From assembly GCA_018240565.1 (NCBI GenBank), contig JAFEFO010000036.1, forward strand, positions 46,578 through 110,577: DNA of 64,000 nucleotides, read 5' to 3'. A program made the position numbers and the translations under genes. The notes beneath the pieces were generated by a model, which did not search any database, had not been told where the DNA came from, and was given only the letters and a program-made list of their open reading frames with translations. The first letter of the stretch is position 1, and each line of letters begins with the position of its first letter. The DNA is from Pseudomonadota bacterium. Its GTDB lineage: Bacteria; Pseudomonadota; Gammaproteobacteria; Xanthomonadales; Rhodanobacteraceae. Below, piece by piece: positions 11,151 through 19,713 of this stretch.

Positions 11151-13847
11151 ATGAAAGCCCTGCGCAACCTCTTCGTTCTGTTGCTCGCAAGTATCGCCTT
11201 GGCGAGTTGTGGCGGCGGTGGCGGTGGCAGCAACTCCGCATTCGGCGGTGGCCCAGCCTTGACTGTTTCTGTCAGCGCTTCGCCGACATCGATCACCACC
11301 AACTCGTTCACGACGCTGACGGTGACCGTGAAGAATCCGGATGGTTCGCTGGCAGTCAATGGTGCCGAAGTACAGGCCACGCTCAACCCATCCACGATCG
11401 GTTCACTAAGCGCGGGTTCGTCGTCGGGATCCACGGTCAGTACCGCGTTGAGCGGTGGTACCGCCAGCTTCATTTTCAATAGCTCCAACAAGACCGGAAC
11501 CGCACAAATTACCGCTTCAGTCACAGTCACCACATCCGGCAGCAGCTCCGGAAAATTTAGCTATACCGGCTCGGTGAGCGTCAACGTGACACCGGGCAAC
11601 AGTCAGGATCCACGCCTGCAGTTGAGCCCGACTGCCGTGTCACTGCCGTTGAATCCCTATGCCGCCTATGCGCAAACGTATCCGTTCCCGAGCAACTACA
11701 TCGGCTCGCCCTGGATTTCGGAAGTCACGGTGACCTGGCGCCATGCCAACGGGCAACTGGTTGCGGGCACCTCTCCGGTCAACGTTTCCATCGATCCGGT
11801 TTCCATTGCCAGTTTCTCCACGCTGGACGATCCCAGCACGCCATGGACGGGCGCAACCAAGACCCCGCCGACCTACGAGGGCAATGAATTCCTGACCCTG
11901 ATCGGCAGCGGCCCGGTCAATGTCACCGGCGGCAATGGCGTGGTCTTCGTGCACGCCAATGACACCCCGGGAACCGCCGTGCTCAGCGTCGTCGCGATCG
12001 ATCCGGACAGCGGGCAGACGATCACCTCGCAGCTGCCGATCACGATTGCCGGCGCTTCGTCGAACCTTCCGGCTTCGGTGGCGGCATCCAGCGATGGCGG
12101 TGCCTATGTTTCGAGTTCCGGTGGTCCGCAAAGCGCATTGGTGCGCGCGGTCGTCACCGATGGCAACAATGCCTTCGTGCCGGATCCGAGCGGCTTCGAC
12201 AACGTCGAGTTCACCATTACCGGCCCTTCCGGCACCGATGCGACCCTGTCCGGCATCAATGCCGCCGGTAAAGCGATCAGCAAGGCCACTACCGTCGATA
12301 CGGTTACCCACAACGGCATTGCCTCGGTTACGGTCAATGCCGGCAACATGCAAGGCGCCGTGCAGATCAAGGCGACGGCCGACCGCGGCGACGGCAACGT
12401 CGACAACGGCATCCAGGATCCGGTCAGCTCCACCACGACGGTCGTGATTTCCGACGGCAAGCTGTATCGCCTCACGATCACCGCGCCCGACGCGAGCGGA
12501 GTTGCGGCGACCGGTACATCTTCCAGCGCCACGTCCGCTGACAATGGCGCGACGTACAGCCTGCCGGTGACGGTATCCGGCGTCGATCGCATGCAGAATC
12601 CGGCCCTGCCGGGGACGGTGATCGGCTTCGGTGGCGTGGACACGCCGCAAATCGCCAAGGCCAGTTCCGCACCCCAAAGCTGGTTCCTCAATGCCGGCAA
12701 TACCGGTGATCCGCAGGAAGGTGGCAACTTGTTCAGCGCCACCAATGGCGCTTTCACCACCGCCGGTGGTGGATCGGGTCCGGGGGACACGCTGCTGGTC
12801 TTTGGCAAGCAGGTCACCAGCCCCAACAACAATGACGATCTGGAAATGGCGCGCGTCGTGCAGAGCGTGGCGAACGCGACGAGCCTGAACGTCACCGCAC
12901 CGTTCAACCGCAACGATACGGTCACCGGTTCGATCGTCAACAGCGGACCGGTATTGCCCTATGTCATCGGTCGCGCAGCCTACGGCAGCATTGACTCGCC
13001 TGCGATCGTAGGCAGCGCCGGCAGCGCGAGCACGACCTTGCACTATCCATCGTCGGCGATCGGCAAGGCCATTGCGGTCTGGGCGCAGGGCACCAGCACG
13101 GATTCCGTGACCGGTGGCGCCTACACCGTGGCGGACATCGCAACCATGGTCTATCCGGGCTCGGGTCCGGGAACCCTGACCGCGAGCCCCGATCCCTTGC
13201 TGGGCGATGCGACGGTGCCGGTGACGGTCTGCTATTCGGATACCAACAACCAGCCGATCCCGAATTTCACGCTGAGCTTCCTGTTTTCCCTGCCTGCGGG
13301 CGCCAGCGGCAGCGTGAATGGCGTCGCGACCAGCGGAAACGTGAACCAGGTGACAGGCAGCAATGGTTGCGTAACCGTGACGGTGGTTACGTCCGGATTG
13401 CCGGCGACCACGGGCACGGGTGGCCCGACCCTGACCTTCACCGCGGGCCCGGCTGCGACGAGCGGAACGTCGACGTCCCCGAGCGTTGTCTTGAATTTCG
13501 TTGTCAACATCGCTGCGATGCAGGTTTCACCGTGCAGCATCAAGGGCGATGCGACCACCGGCAACTACACCGGCACCGTGACTGCCACGATCCTGAGCAG
13601 CAGTGGCAGTGGCGTTTCGGGCCAGCCGATCGCGGCGACGTGTTCGGTTGCTTCCGGAACAGTGGCCATCTCGCCCACGTCAGGAACGACCGGTTCGAAC
13701 GGCGGCGCGCCATTCACGGTTACCTTGACCGGTGTGATTCCACCTGCTGCCGGTAGTTGCCTGTTCACCGGGCCGGACAATCTTCAAGCCAAACTGGTCA
13801 TCAACGGCACCTGCAACAACAGCGGTTTCAGTCCGCCGGGGCCGTGA
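11151..13847 (+). CDS. Large Ig-like repeat lipoprotein
   Basis: An 898-residue Ser/Thr/Gly/Ala-rich secreted protein. From the ATG at 11151 the signal peptide is MKALRNLFVLLLASIALASC, a textbook lipobox with Cys at residue 20, followed by a poly-Gly tether. In-frame ATGs at 11124 and at 11067, the latter overlapping the pilQ stop as ATGA, are alternatives; 11151 is preferred because it gives a short signal peptide and has GGAG seven bases upstream. The body consists of successive beta-rich Ig-like segments of the Big_1/invasin kind (LTVSVSASPTSITTNSFTTLTVTV, then similar strands around 330-480, 700-800 and 830-890). The exact function is unknown. Its position directly after pilQ suggests a pilus-related or surface-adhesion role, which is inference. 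Confidence 0.75.
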   Translation: MKALRNLFVLLLASIALASCGGGGGGSNSAFGGGPALTVSVSASPTSITTNSFTTLTVTVKNPDGSLAVNGAEVQATLNPSTIGSLSAGSSSGSTVSTALSGGTASFIFNSSNKTGTAQITASVTVTTSGSSSGKFSYTGSVSVNVTPGNSQDPRLQLSPTAVSLPLNPYAAYAQTYPFPSNYIGSPWISEVTVTWRHANGQLVAGTSPVNVSIDPVSIASFSTLDDPSTPWTGATKTPPTYEGNEFLTLIGSGPVNVTGGNGVVFVHANDTPGTAVLSVVAIDPDSGQTITSQLPITIAGASSNLPASVAASSDGGAYVSSSGGPQSALVRAVVTDGNNAFVPDPSGFDNVEFTITGPSGTDATLSGINAAGKAISKATTVDTVTHNGIASVTVNAGNMQGAVQIKATADRGDGNVDNGIQDPVSSTTTVVISDGKLYRLTITAPDASGVAATGTSSSATSADNGATYSLPVTVSGVDRMQNPALPGTVIGFGGVDTPQIAKASSAPQSWFLNAGNTGDPQEGGNLFSATNGAFTTAGGGSGPGDTLLVFGKQVTSPNNNDDLEMARVVQSVANATSLNVTAPFNRNDTVTGSIVNSGPVLPYVIGRAAYGSIDSPAIVGSAGSASTTLHYPSSAIGKAIAVWAQGTSTDSVTGGAYTVADIATMVYPGSGPGTLTASPDPLLGDATVPVTVCYSDTNNQPIPNFTLSFLFSLPAGASGSVNGVATSGNVNQVTGSNGCVTVTVVTSGLPATTGTGGPTLTFTAGPAATSGTSTSPSVVLNFVVNIAAMQVSPCSIKGDATTGNYTGTVTATILSSSGSGVSGQPIAATCSVASGTVAISPTSGTTGSNGGAPFTVTLTGVIPPAAGSCLFTGPDNLQAKLVINGTCNNSGFSPPGP

Positions 13848-13869
13848 TCCAACACGGACTAAGTTTTCA

Positions 13870-13896
13870 AGGGCCGCCTCGCGCGGCCCTTTTTTT
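13870..13896 (+). terminator. Rho-independent terminator after the Ig-like lipoprotein gene
   Basis: An 8-bp stem, AGGGCCGC/GCGGCCCT (13870-13877 and 13883-13890), with a 5-base loop runs straight into seven Ts. The ISL3 element is inserted at the downstream end of this T-tract. Confidence 0.8.
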
Positions 13897-13897
13897 G

Positions 13898-15213
13898 GGT
13901 TCTTCACGGCTTTCCGGGAAACGCAGCGCGAATCTTGAGGAAGAAGTAGGCATCGTCGCGGAAGCCATAGGCCATGCGTTTGATGACTTTGATCTTGTTG
14001 TTGATGCCTTCAATGAGGTTGGTGCCGAGCGGATATCGGCAATGGGCGAGGATGCCGGGCAGATAGGGTTTGAGGTTGGCAGCGAAGCGTTTGAGCGGCT
14101 CGATGCGGCTGCGCCTGGCCTTGGCGTACCAACTGCGCCAGGCGCGTTCGGCATCGCCGGGATGGCGATAGGACCACAAATCCTTAAGGGCGTCGCGCAA
14201 CACGTGCACGACGAATAAGGCCCGGTTAGCAGCCAGCAGTTCCTTGAGCTGGATGTCCTGCTCGGGAGCCAGGGAGTTCCGATTTTTCAGCAGCAGCCAG
14301 CGTGCGCCCTTGACGACGCGCCGCGCCGGCTTGTCGGCACGCAGTTCATTGGCACGATCCACACGGACACGATCGATGACCTCGCGGCCGTACTTGGCTA
14401 CCACGTGGAACAGGTCGAAGACGATATCGGCTTGTGGGCAATGGCGTTTGACTTCCAATTCGTAGCCCGCGTTCATGTCCATGACGGCCGCGCGAAGCTG
14501 CTGGCAACGCGCAGGGCCAAGCAGCTCGAAGAATGGACGAACATCCTCGCGACCGCGGCCACGGCCGACCCATAGCACGCGCTTGCGCGTGGGCTCGACA
14601 ATGACCGTGGCGTAGCGGTGACCTTTCTGGATCGCGAATTCGTCCAGACCGATCACCTGCAGTCCCTCCAGATCGACCGGCCCCAATGTGCGCTCCAGAT
14701 AGAGCCGATCCAGTTCCTTGACTGTGCTCCAGTGCAAGTGGAAAAACCGCGCGACATGCAGAATCGAAGCGACTTGGCACAGCCGCGCCACCGAATCGGC
14801 CAAACGTCGGGTAACCCGCGCGTACGGCTCCAGCCACGTCAACCGTTCCAGCTTCGGGCCGCACCGCGGGCACGCCACCCGGATGCGCGGCACGACCAGT
14901 TCGACGATATGCTCAAAAACCGGCAGGTCGCGGACCCGCCGCTCCTGGACGTCGTGGACTGCTTGCGTCCGCTCTCCGCAACCCCCGCAGCACCGCCATC
15001 GACCTTGGATCGGCGACAGTTGGATCACACACCACGACTGCGTTCCACGTTGTTCAACGCTGTCTCGCTCAACCACATACCCTTCCCAGCCGCCCAGCCG
15101 GGACATAGGATGCTCATGGGCCACGGTCGCCCTCCTGCTTGATGCCTAGACAACACCAAGCTAGCAGCGGCGACCGTGCGTCCGCTATTTACCCGCAGAT
15201 CCGTGAAGAACCG
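13898..15213 (-). mobile_element. ISL3-family insertion sequence, complete copy
   Basis: A 1316-bp element carrying one transposase gene. The ends are imperfect inverted repeats of about 25 bp that begin GGTTCTTCACGG on both sides, then diverge slightly before a shared CGGG and AAA. It is flanked by the 8-base direct repeat TTTTTTTG (13890-13897 and 15214-15221), the target-duplication length expected of ISL3 elements. One terminal base differs between the ends. The target is the T-tract of the terminator shared by the two convergent flanking genes. The left end is repeated identically at 63886. Confidence 0.92.
13904..15124 (-). CDS. ISL3-family DDE transposase
   Basis: A 406-residue transposase. 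The N-terminal zinc-binding region has CCGGCGERTQ and CPRCGPK Cys pairs, followed by a helix-turn-helix-like segment (VARLCQVASILHVARFFHLHWSTVKELD). The DDE_Tnp_ISL3 catalytic core shows Asp in GLDEFAIQKG, Asp in VMDMNAGYE and Glu in NLIEGINNKIK near the C-terminus. The frame is intact. The start is the GTG at 15124 because AGGAGG lies about six bases upstream; an ATG at 15106 is the alternative. The stop falls 6 bases inside the element's left end. Confidence 0.93.
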   Translation of the reverse strand: MAHEHPMSRLGGWEGYVVERDSVEQRGTQSWCVIQLSPIQGRWRCCGGCGERTQAVHDVQERRVRDLPVFEHIVELVVPRIRVACPRCGPKLERLTWLEPYARVTRRLADSVARLCQVASILHVARFFHLHWSTVKELDRLYLERTLGPVDLEGLQVIGLDEFAIQKGHRYATVIVEPTRKRVLWVGRGRGREDVRPFFELLGPARCQQLRAAVMDMNAGYELEVKRHCPQADIVFDLFHVVAKYGREVIDRVRVDRANELRADKPARRVVKGARWLLLKNRNSLAPEQDIQLKELLAANRALFVVHVLRDALKDLWSYRHPGDAERAWRSWYAKARRSRIEPLKRFAANLKPYLPGILAHCRYPLGTNLIEGINNKIKVIKRMAYGFRDDAYFFLKIRAAFPGKP

Positions 15214-15228
15214 TTTTTTTGCCTTCTC

Positions 15229-16863
15229 TCAACGCGTCTTGGTGTGATGCGCCTCGAGCACGGTCCTGGGCGGCGCGAAACTGTCGGTGCGCGCCACGCT
15301 CCAGAACACCTTGAAGACGGCGTGGTCAGGCAATTTGCCACCCAGCAATTCGCCGGGTTTGACGAAGTGATACAGCGCCGAGAGCGAACGCACTTCCGTG
15401 GAGGTGACGCGACGGATGATGTGTTCGGGTCCCAGCTCGTTCGGATGTTGCAGGCCCGAGGCCGCGATCAGCTCCTTCAGCGCCTTGAGCGTATTGTCGT
15501 GGAACATCATCACGCGCTGCGCCTTGTCCGGCACGTCGAGTTTCTTCCAGCGCGAGGGATCTTGCGTCGCGATACCCGTCGGGCAACGATCGGTGTGGCA
15601 CTGCCGCGACTGGATGCAGCCGAGCGCAAACATGAACCCGCGCGCGGCGTTGCACCAGTCCGCGCCGAGGCTGAGCGTACGCGCGAGATCAAAGCCAGTG
15701 ATGATCTTGCCGCTCGCGCCCAGGCGCACCTTGTCGCGCAGATTCAAACCGACGAGCGTGTTGTGCACCAGCAACAGCGCTTCGCGCAGCGGCGCGCCGA
15801 CGTGATCGGTGAATTCCAGCGGCGCGGCGCCGGTACCGCCTTCGCCGCCATCGACGACGATGAAATCCGGCAGGATGCCGGATTCATGCATCGCCTTGGC
15901 AATGCCGAACCATTCCCACGGATGGCCGAGTGCGAGCTTGAAGCCGGTCGGCTTGCCGCCGGATTTTTCGCGCAGGCGCGCGACGAATTGCAGCAAGCCC
16001 AATGGCGTGGAAAACGCACTGTGCGCGGCGGGAGAAACACAATCCTGGCCCATCGGCACGCCGCGCGCCTCGGCGATCTCCGCGCTCACCTTTGCGGCCG
16101 GCAGCACGCCGCCGTGGCCGGGCTTGGCGCCTTGCGAGAGTTTCACCTCGATCATCTTCACCTGGGGCGAGTTCGCGTTCTCGATGAAGCGTTCCTCGCT
16201 GAACGTGCCGTCCGGATTGCGGCAGCCGAAGTAGCCGGAGCCGATTTCCCAGCAGATGTCGCCGCCCATCTCGCGGTGGTAGCGCGACAGCGAACCCTCG
16301 CCGGTGTCGTGGTAGAAGCCGCCGCGACGCGCGCCTTCGTTGAGCGCGCGAATCGCATTCGCCGACAGCGAACCGAAGCTCATCGCCGAGATGTTGAACA
16401 CGCTGGCCGAATACGGCTGCTGGCATTCCGGCCCGCCGATGGTGATGCGAAAGTCGTGTCCGTCGATCTTCGCCGGGCTCAGTGAATGGTTGATCCATTC
16501 GTACTGCGTCGCGTACAAGTCCAGTTCGCTGCCGAACGGACGCTTGTCCTCGACGTTCTTGGCGCGTTGGTACACCAACGAACGCTCGATGTGCGAGAAC
16601 GGCACGTGATCGGTGTCGGATTCGACCACGTACTGGCGCAGCATCGGCCGGAAGAATTCGAAAAACGTGCGGATGTGCGCGGTGATCGGGAAATTGCGCC
16701 GCAGCGTGCTCTTGCGCTGGAGCATGTCGGCGATGCCGACCAGACTGAGCGCGCCACCGATGCCGGCGAGCCAGTGCCACGCCAGGCCCTCGTGCCACAA
16801 CGCCAGCGACAGCACGCACACCAGAACGCACAACACGAACGCAAAATAGCGTTGCGGCAGCAT
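15229..16863 (-). CDS. FMN-binding glutamate synthase-family protein
   Basis: A 544-residue protein with two N-terminal membrane helices (about residues 5-45) followed by a cytoplasmic glutamate synthase central-domain TIM barrel. Visible family features are FNISAMSFGSLSANAIRALNEGA, GGDICWEIGSGYFGCR, HGGVLPAAKVSAEIA, the phosphate-binding VVDGGEGGTGAAP, and a Cys cluster, CIQSRQCHTDRCPTGIATQ, typical of the 3Fe-4S-binding loop. Such stand-alone GltB-like proteins lack the glutaminase domain and their substrate is uncertain. The start at 16863 follows GGGAG. Its stop is only 16 bases from the right end of the ISL3 copy, and it is convergent with the Ig-like lipoprotein gene. Confidence 0.85.
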   Translation of the reverse strand: MLPQRYFAFVLCVLVCVLSLALWHEGLAWHWLAGIGGALSLVGIADMLQRKSTLRRNFPITAHIRTFFEFFRPMLRQYVVESDTDHVPFSHIERSLVYQRAKNVEDKRPFGSELDLYATQYEWINHSLSPAKIDGHDFRITIGGPECQQPYSASVFNISAMSFGSLSANAIRALNEGARRGGFYHDTGEGSLSRYHREMGGDICWEIGSGYFGCRNPDGTFSEERFIENANSPQVKMIEVKLSQGAKPGHGGVLPAAKVSAEIAEARGVPMGQDCVSPAAHSAFSTPLGLLQFVARLREKSGGKPTGFKLALGHPWEWFGIAKAMHESGILPDFIVVDGGEGGTGAAPLEFTDHVGAPLREALLLVHNTLVGLNLRDKVRLGASGKIITGFDLARTLSLGADWCNAARGFMFALGCIQSRQCHTDRCPTGIATQDPSRWKKLDVPDKAQRVMMFHDNTLKALKELIAASGLQHPNELGPEHIIRRVTSTEVRSLSALYHFVKPGELLGGKLPDHAVFKVFWSVARTDSFAPPRTVLEAHHTKTR

Positions 16864-16921
16864 GAGGATTCTCCCGTTCCCGATCGCACGAGGATAGCGC
16901 GACCCGTTTACACTTACACCC

Positions 16922-17923
16922 ATGCCCAAGCCGCCGCCAACGTCCCGCCGCCCACCGCCGCCACGCAAGCCACCCGTGCGGCAGGCGGCGCCCAGGCGCC
17001 CGCAATCACCGCAAGCACCGGTGCGCGGACGCATCGATTGGCCGCGCGTGCGCGAACGCCTGACGCAATACGCGAGGCTTGCACGCATGGATCGTCCGGT
17101 CGGCGCATTGCTCTTGCTGTGGCCCACGTGGTGGGCGCTGTGGCTGGCGACCGGCGATTTTCCGTCGATCAAACTGCTCATCATCTTCACGCTTGGCGTG
17201 TGGCTGATGCGTTCGGCCGGGTGCGTGGTCAACGATTTCGCCGATCGCCGCTTCGATCCGCAGGTCAAGCGCACGCGCGAACGCCCGCTCGCCGCCGGCG
17301 CGGTTGCGCCACGCGAAGCGGCGCTGGTGTTCTTCGTCCTGATCGCGCTTGCATTCCTGCTCGTGCTTTTCACCAATAGGCTTGCGATCGAACTGTCATT
17401 CGTCGGCGCCTTCCTTGCCGTGACCTATCCGTTCATGAAGCGCTACACCTACCTGCCGCAGGTGTACCTCGGACTTGCCTTCGGCTGGTCGATCCCGATG
17501 GCGTTCGCCGCCGTCGCCGGCAATTGGGATGCGTTTGAAAAATCCCTGCCGCTGTGCGGCCTGCTGCTGCTCGCCAATATCCTGTTCGCCACGATCTACG
17601 ACACGCAATATGCGATGGTCGATCGCGATGACGATGTCCGCATCGGCGTGAAGTCAACCGCTATCCTGTTCGGCGATGCGGACCTGCCGATCCTGGGCAT
17701 CCTCATGGTTACGTTCCTCGGCACCATGGCGCTGGTCGCGCAACGCGGTCATCTGCATTGGATCTATTTCATCGGTGTCGGCATCGCCGCGGTGCTGTTC
17801 GCATGGCAACTGTGGATCACGCGTCGGCGCGAACGCGAAGCCTGCTTTGCCGCCTTTCGCAGCAACAACTGGGTGGGCCTGGCGTTGTGGCTGGGGATGA
17901 TGTTGGCATACGCGCTGAAGTAG
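16922..17923 (+). CDS. ubiA: 4-hydroxybenzoate polyprenyltransferase
   Basis: A polytopic inner-membrane enzyme that attaches the polyprenyl tail to 4-hydroxybenzoate in ubiquinone synthesis. Both Asp-rich, Mg-pyrophosphate-binding motifs are present: NDFADRRFD and DRDDDVRIG, with about nine hydrophobic helices. The product has 333 residues from the ATG at 16922, about 40 more than usual, because the first 38 residues are Pro/Arg-rich ([18 protein letters not shown]...). A GTG at 17021 would remove most of this extension. Neither start has a convincing ribosome-binding site. It is convergent with comF, one base apart. Confidence 0.92.
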   Translation: MPKPPPTSRRPPPPRKPPVRQAAPRRPQSPQAPVRGRIDWPRVRERLTQYARLARMDRPVGALLLLWPTWWALWLATGDFPSIKLLIIFTLGVWLMRSAGCVVNDFADRRFDPQVKRTRERPLAAGAVAPREAALVFFVLIALAFLLVLFTNRLAIELSFVGAFLAVTYPFMKRYTYLPQVYLGLAFGWSIPMAFAAVAGNWDAFEKSLPLCGLLLLANILFATIYDTQYAMVDRDDDVRIGVKSTAILFGDADLPILGILMVTFLGTMALVAQRGHLHWIYFIGVGIAAVLFAWQLWITRRREREACFAAFRSNNWVGLALWLGMMLAYALK

Positions 17924-17924
17924 G

Positions 17925-18707
17925 TCAGCGCCGCTTCGGCGCACGCGCCAGCGCCCACACATCCACGCGTTCCACGCCTGCGCGCAGCAGCGTCAGCGCG
18001 CATTCGCGCAAGGTCGTGCCGGTGGTCATCACGTCGTCGAACACGGCAACGTGCGCGGGTAGCGTGGCATTCGACGCAACCGCAAATGCGCCACGCAGGT
18101 TGCGATGGCGCGCATCGGCATCGAGTTCGGATTGCGCTGCCGTCGCACGCGTGCGCACAAGCGCATCGCTGCACAACGGGATGTTCAGCGCGCGCGCCAA
18201 CGGCTTGGCCAGTTCCAGCGCCTGGTTGTAGCCGCGCTCGCGCAGGCGCGTGTCATGCAAGGGTACCGGGATCAGCGCCTGCGGCAACGCTGGCGGCGCT
18301 TCGCGCATCACATCAAGCATCAACTCCGACAGGATGCGCCCGGCGGCGAGACTGCGCCCGAACTTGAAGCGCGTCTCCAGATGATCCAGCGGACTCGCGT
18401 ACACCAAGGGCACGAACGCCGATGCAAATGGCGGCAGCTGTTGCAGGCACTCGCCGCACAGTGGTGCGGGCGCATCCAGCGGCAAGGCGCAACGCGGGCA
18501 GCACACGCGATTGCGCATCAGGTCCGCCGCGCAGCCGGCACACAGATCGCGACCGGAATCGCTGGGCAGGCCGCACAACAGGCAGTGCGGCGGCAGTACG
18601 GCGAATTGCAGGCGTTGCCAGCCGTCAACCAATATCGGTTTGATCAAGTTGACAGGCACGGATACCGAATCCAAACTTGCGCTCGAGACTGCTGCCGAGT
18701 TTGCCAT
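17925..18707 (-). CDS. comF: ComF-family phosphoribosyltransferase-like protein
   Basis: A 260-residue cytoplasmic protein related to ComF/GntX, linked in other bacteria to DNA uptake. N-terminal zinc-finger cysteines (CLLCG, CAGC, CCPRC, CGEC) are followed by a PRTase domain with [12 protein letters not shown] and the PRPP-binding loop [12 protein letters not shown]. The ATG at 18707 lies head to head with the bioB start and overlaps it by two bases. An in-frame GTG at 18659 would give a length closer to other ComF proteins and leave the bioB promoter outside the gene; both are possible. Confidence 0.85.
   Translation of the reverse strand: MANSAAVSSASLDSVSVPVNLIKPILVDGWQRLQFAVLPPHCLLCGLPSDSGRDLCAGCAADLMRNRVCCPRCALPLDAPAPLCGECLQQLPPFASAFVPLVYASPLDHLETRFKFGRSLAAGRILSELMLDVMREAPPALPQALIPVPLHDTRLRERGYNQALELAKPLARALNIPLCSDALVRTRATAAQSELDADARHRNLRGAFAVASNATLPAHVAVFDDVMTTGTTLRECALTLLRAGVERVDVWALARAPKRR
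18622..18655 (+). promoter_or_regulatory. Candidate BirA operator and bioB promoter
   Basis: CCGTCAACC (18622-18630) and AGTTGACAG (18647-18655) form an imperfect inverted repeat with a 16-base spacer. This is the layout of proteobacterial BirA operators (TTGTAAACC-N14/16-GGTTTACAA); each half matches 6 of 9 positions. The right half contains a perfect -35 hexamer, TTGACA (18649-18654), which would put the transcript start just upstream of the bioB ATG at 18706. The -10 match is weak (CAAACT). Confidence 0.42.
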
Positions 18708-19713
18708 GATCCGCCACGATTATTCGCGCGCCGACGTACAGGCGCTTTTCGATCTGCCGTTCAACGATTTGCTCGATCGCGCGCATGCCGTGCACGCCGC
18801 GCACCATGATCCGAATGCGGTGCAGGTTTCGACCCTGCTTTCGATCAAGACCGGCGGCTGCCCGGAAGATTGTGCGTACTGCCCGCAGGCGGCGCGCTAC
18901 CACACCGGCGTCGAGGCGGAAAAACTGATGAGCCTCGACGCCGTGCTCGACAAGGCCAGGCAAGCCAAGGCCGCCGGCGCGACGCGCTTCTGCATGGGCG
19001 CGGCGTGGCGCAGCCCGAAGGATCGCGACGTGGAAAAAGTCGCGGGCATGATCCGCGAGGTCAAGGCGCTGGGCATGGAAACCTGCGCCACACTCGGCAT
19101 GTTGACGCAGGATCAGGCGCATCGTTTCAAGGCAGCGGGCCTGGATTACTACAACCACAACCTCGACACCGCGCCGGAGTTTTACGGCGAGATCATCCAC
19201 ACGCGCGAATACCAGGATCGCCTCGACACCCTTGGCTGTGTGCGCGATGCGGGCCTGAAAACCTGCTGCGGCGGCATCGTCGGCATGGGCGAATCACGCG
19301 CGCAACGCGCTGGATTGCTGCAAACCCTGGCGAACCTGCCCGAGCATCCGCAGTCCGTGCCGATCAATCGCCTGGTGCAGGTCGAAGGCACGCCGCTCAA
19401 CGGCACGGCGCCGCTGGATCCGTTCGAGTTCGTGCGCACGATCGCCGTGGCCCGCATCCTGATGCCGGCGTCGATGGTGCGGCTGTCTGCCGGTCGCGCG
19501 GAAATGAGCGATGAATTGCAGGCGCTGTGCTTCTTCGCCGGCGCGAATTCGATCTTCTACGGCGAGAAACTGCTCACCACCGGCAATCCCGACACCGAAC
19601 GCGACCAGGCGTTGTTTGCACGTCTGGGACTCGTGCCGATGCAAGTCGAAATCGAATCCGGCACGGTGCACGCGGATATCGTCGAAGACTGCCGCGCCAA
19701 TGAAGCCGCATGA
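18706..19713 (+). CDS. bioB: Biotin synthase
   Basis: A 335-residue radical SAM enzyme that inserts sulfur into dethiobiotin to make biotin. The SAM [4Fe-4S] cluster ligands are C52, C56 and C59 in [12 protein letters not shown]. The [2Fe-2S] site cysteines and arginine follow ([42 protein letters not shown]). It is the first gene of a biotin operon continuing into bioF, bioH and bioC. The start overlaps the divergent comF start by two bases. Its TGA overlaps the ATG at 19710 (ATGA), which is the first in-frame start for bioF. Confidence 0.96.
   Translation: MIRHDYSRADVQALFDLPFNDLLDRAHAVHAAHHDPNAVQVSTLLSIKTGGCPEDCAYCPQAARYHTGVEAEKLMSLDAVLDKARQAKAAGATRFCMGAAWRSPKDRDVEKVAGMIREVKALGMETCATLGMLTQDQAHRFKAAGLDYYNHNLDTAPEFYGEIIHTREYQDRLDTLGCVRDAGLKTCCGGIVGMGESRAQRAGLLQTLANLPEHPQSVPINRLVQVEGTPLNGTAPLDPFEFVRTIAVARILMPASMVRLSAGRAEMSDELQALCFFAGANSIFYGEKLLTTGNPDTERDQALFARLGLVPMQVEIESGTVHADIVEDCRANEAA

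Noticed and set aside
11640..13043. A 467-codon antisense frame inside the Ig-like lipoprotein gene
   Set aside because: No start signal or domain, and the plus-strand frame begins with a clear lipoprotein signal and continues without a break.
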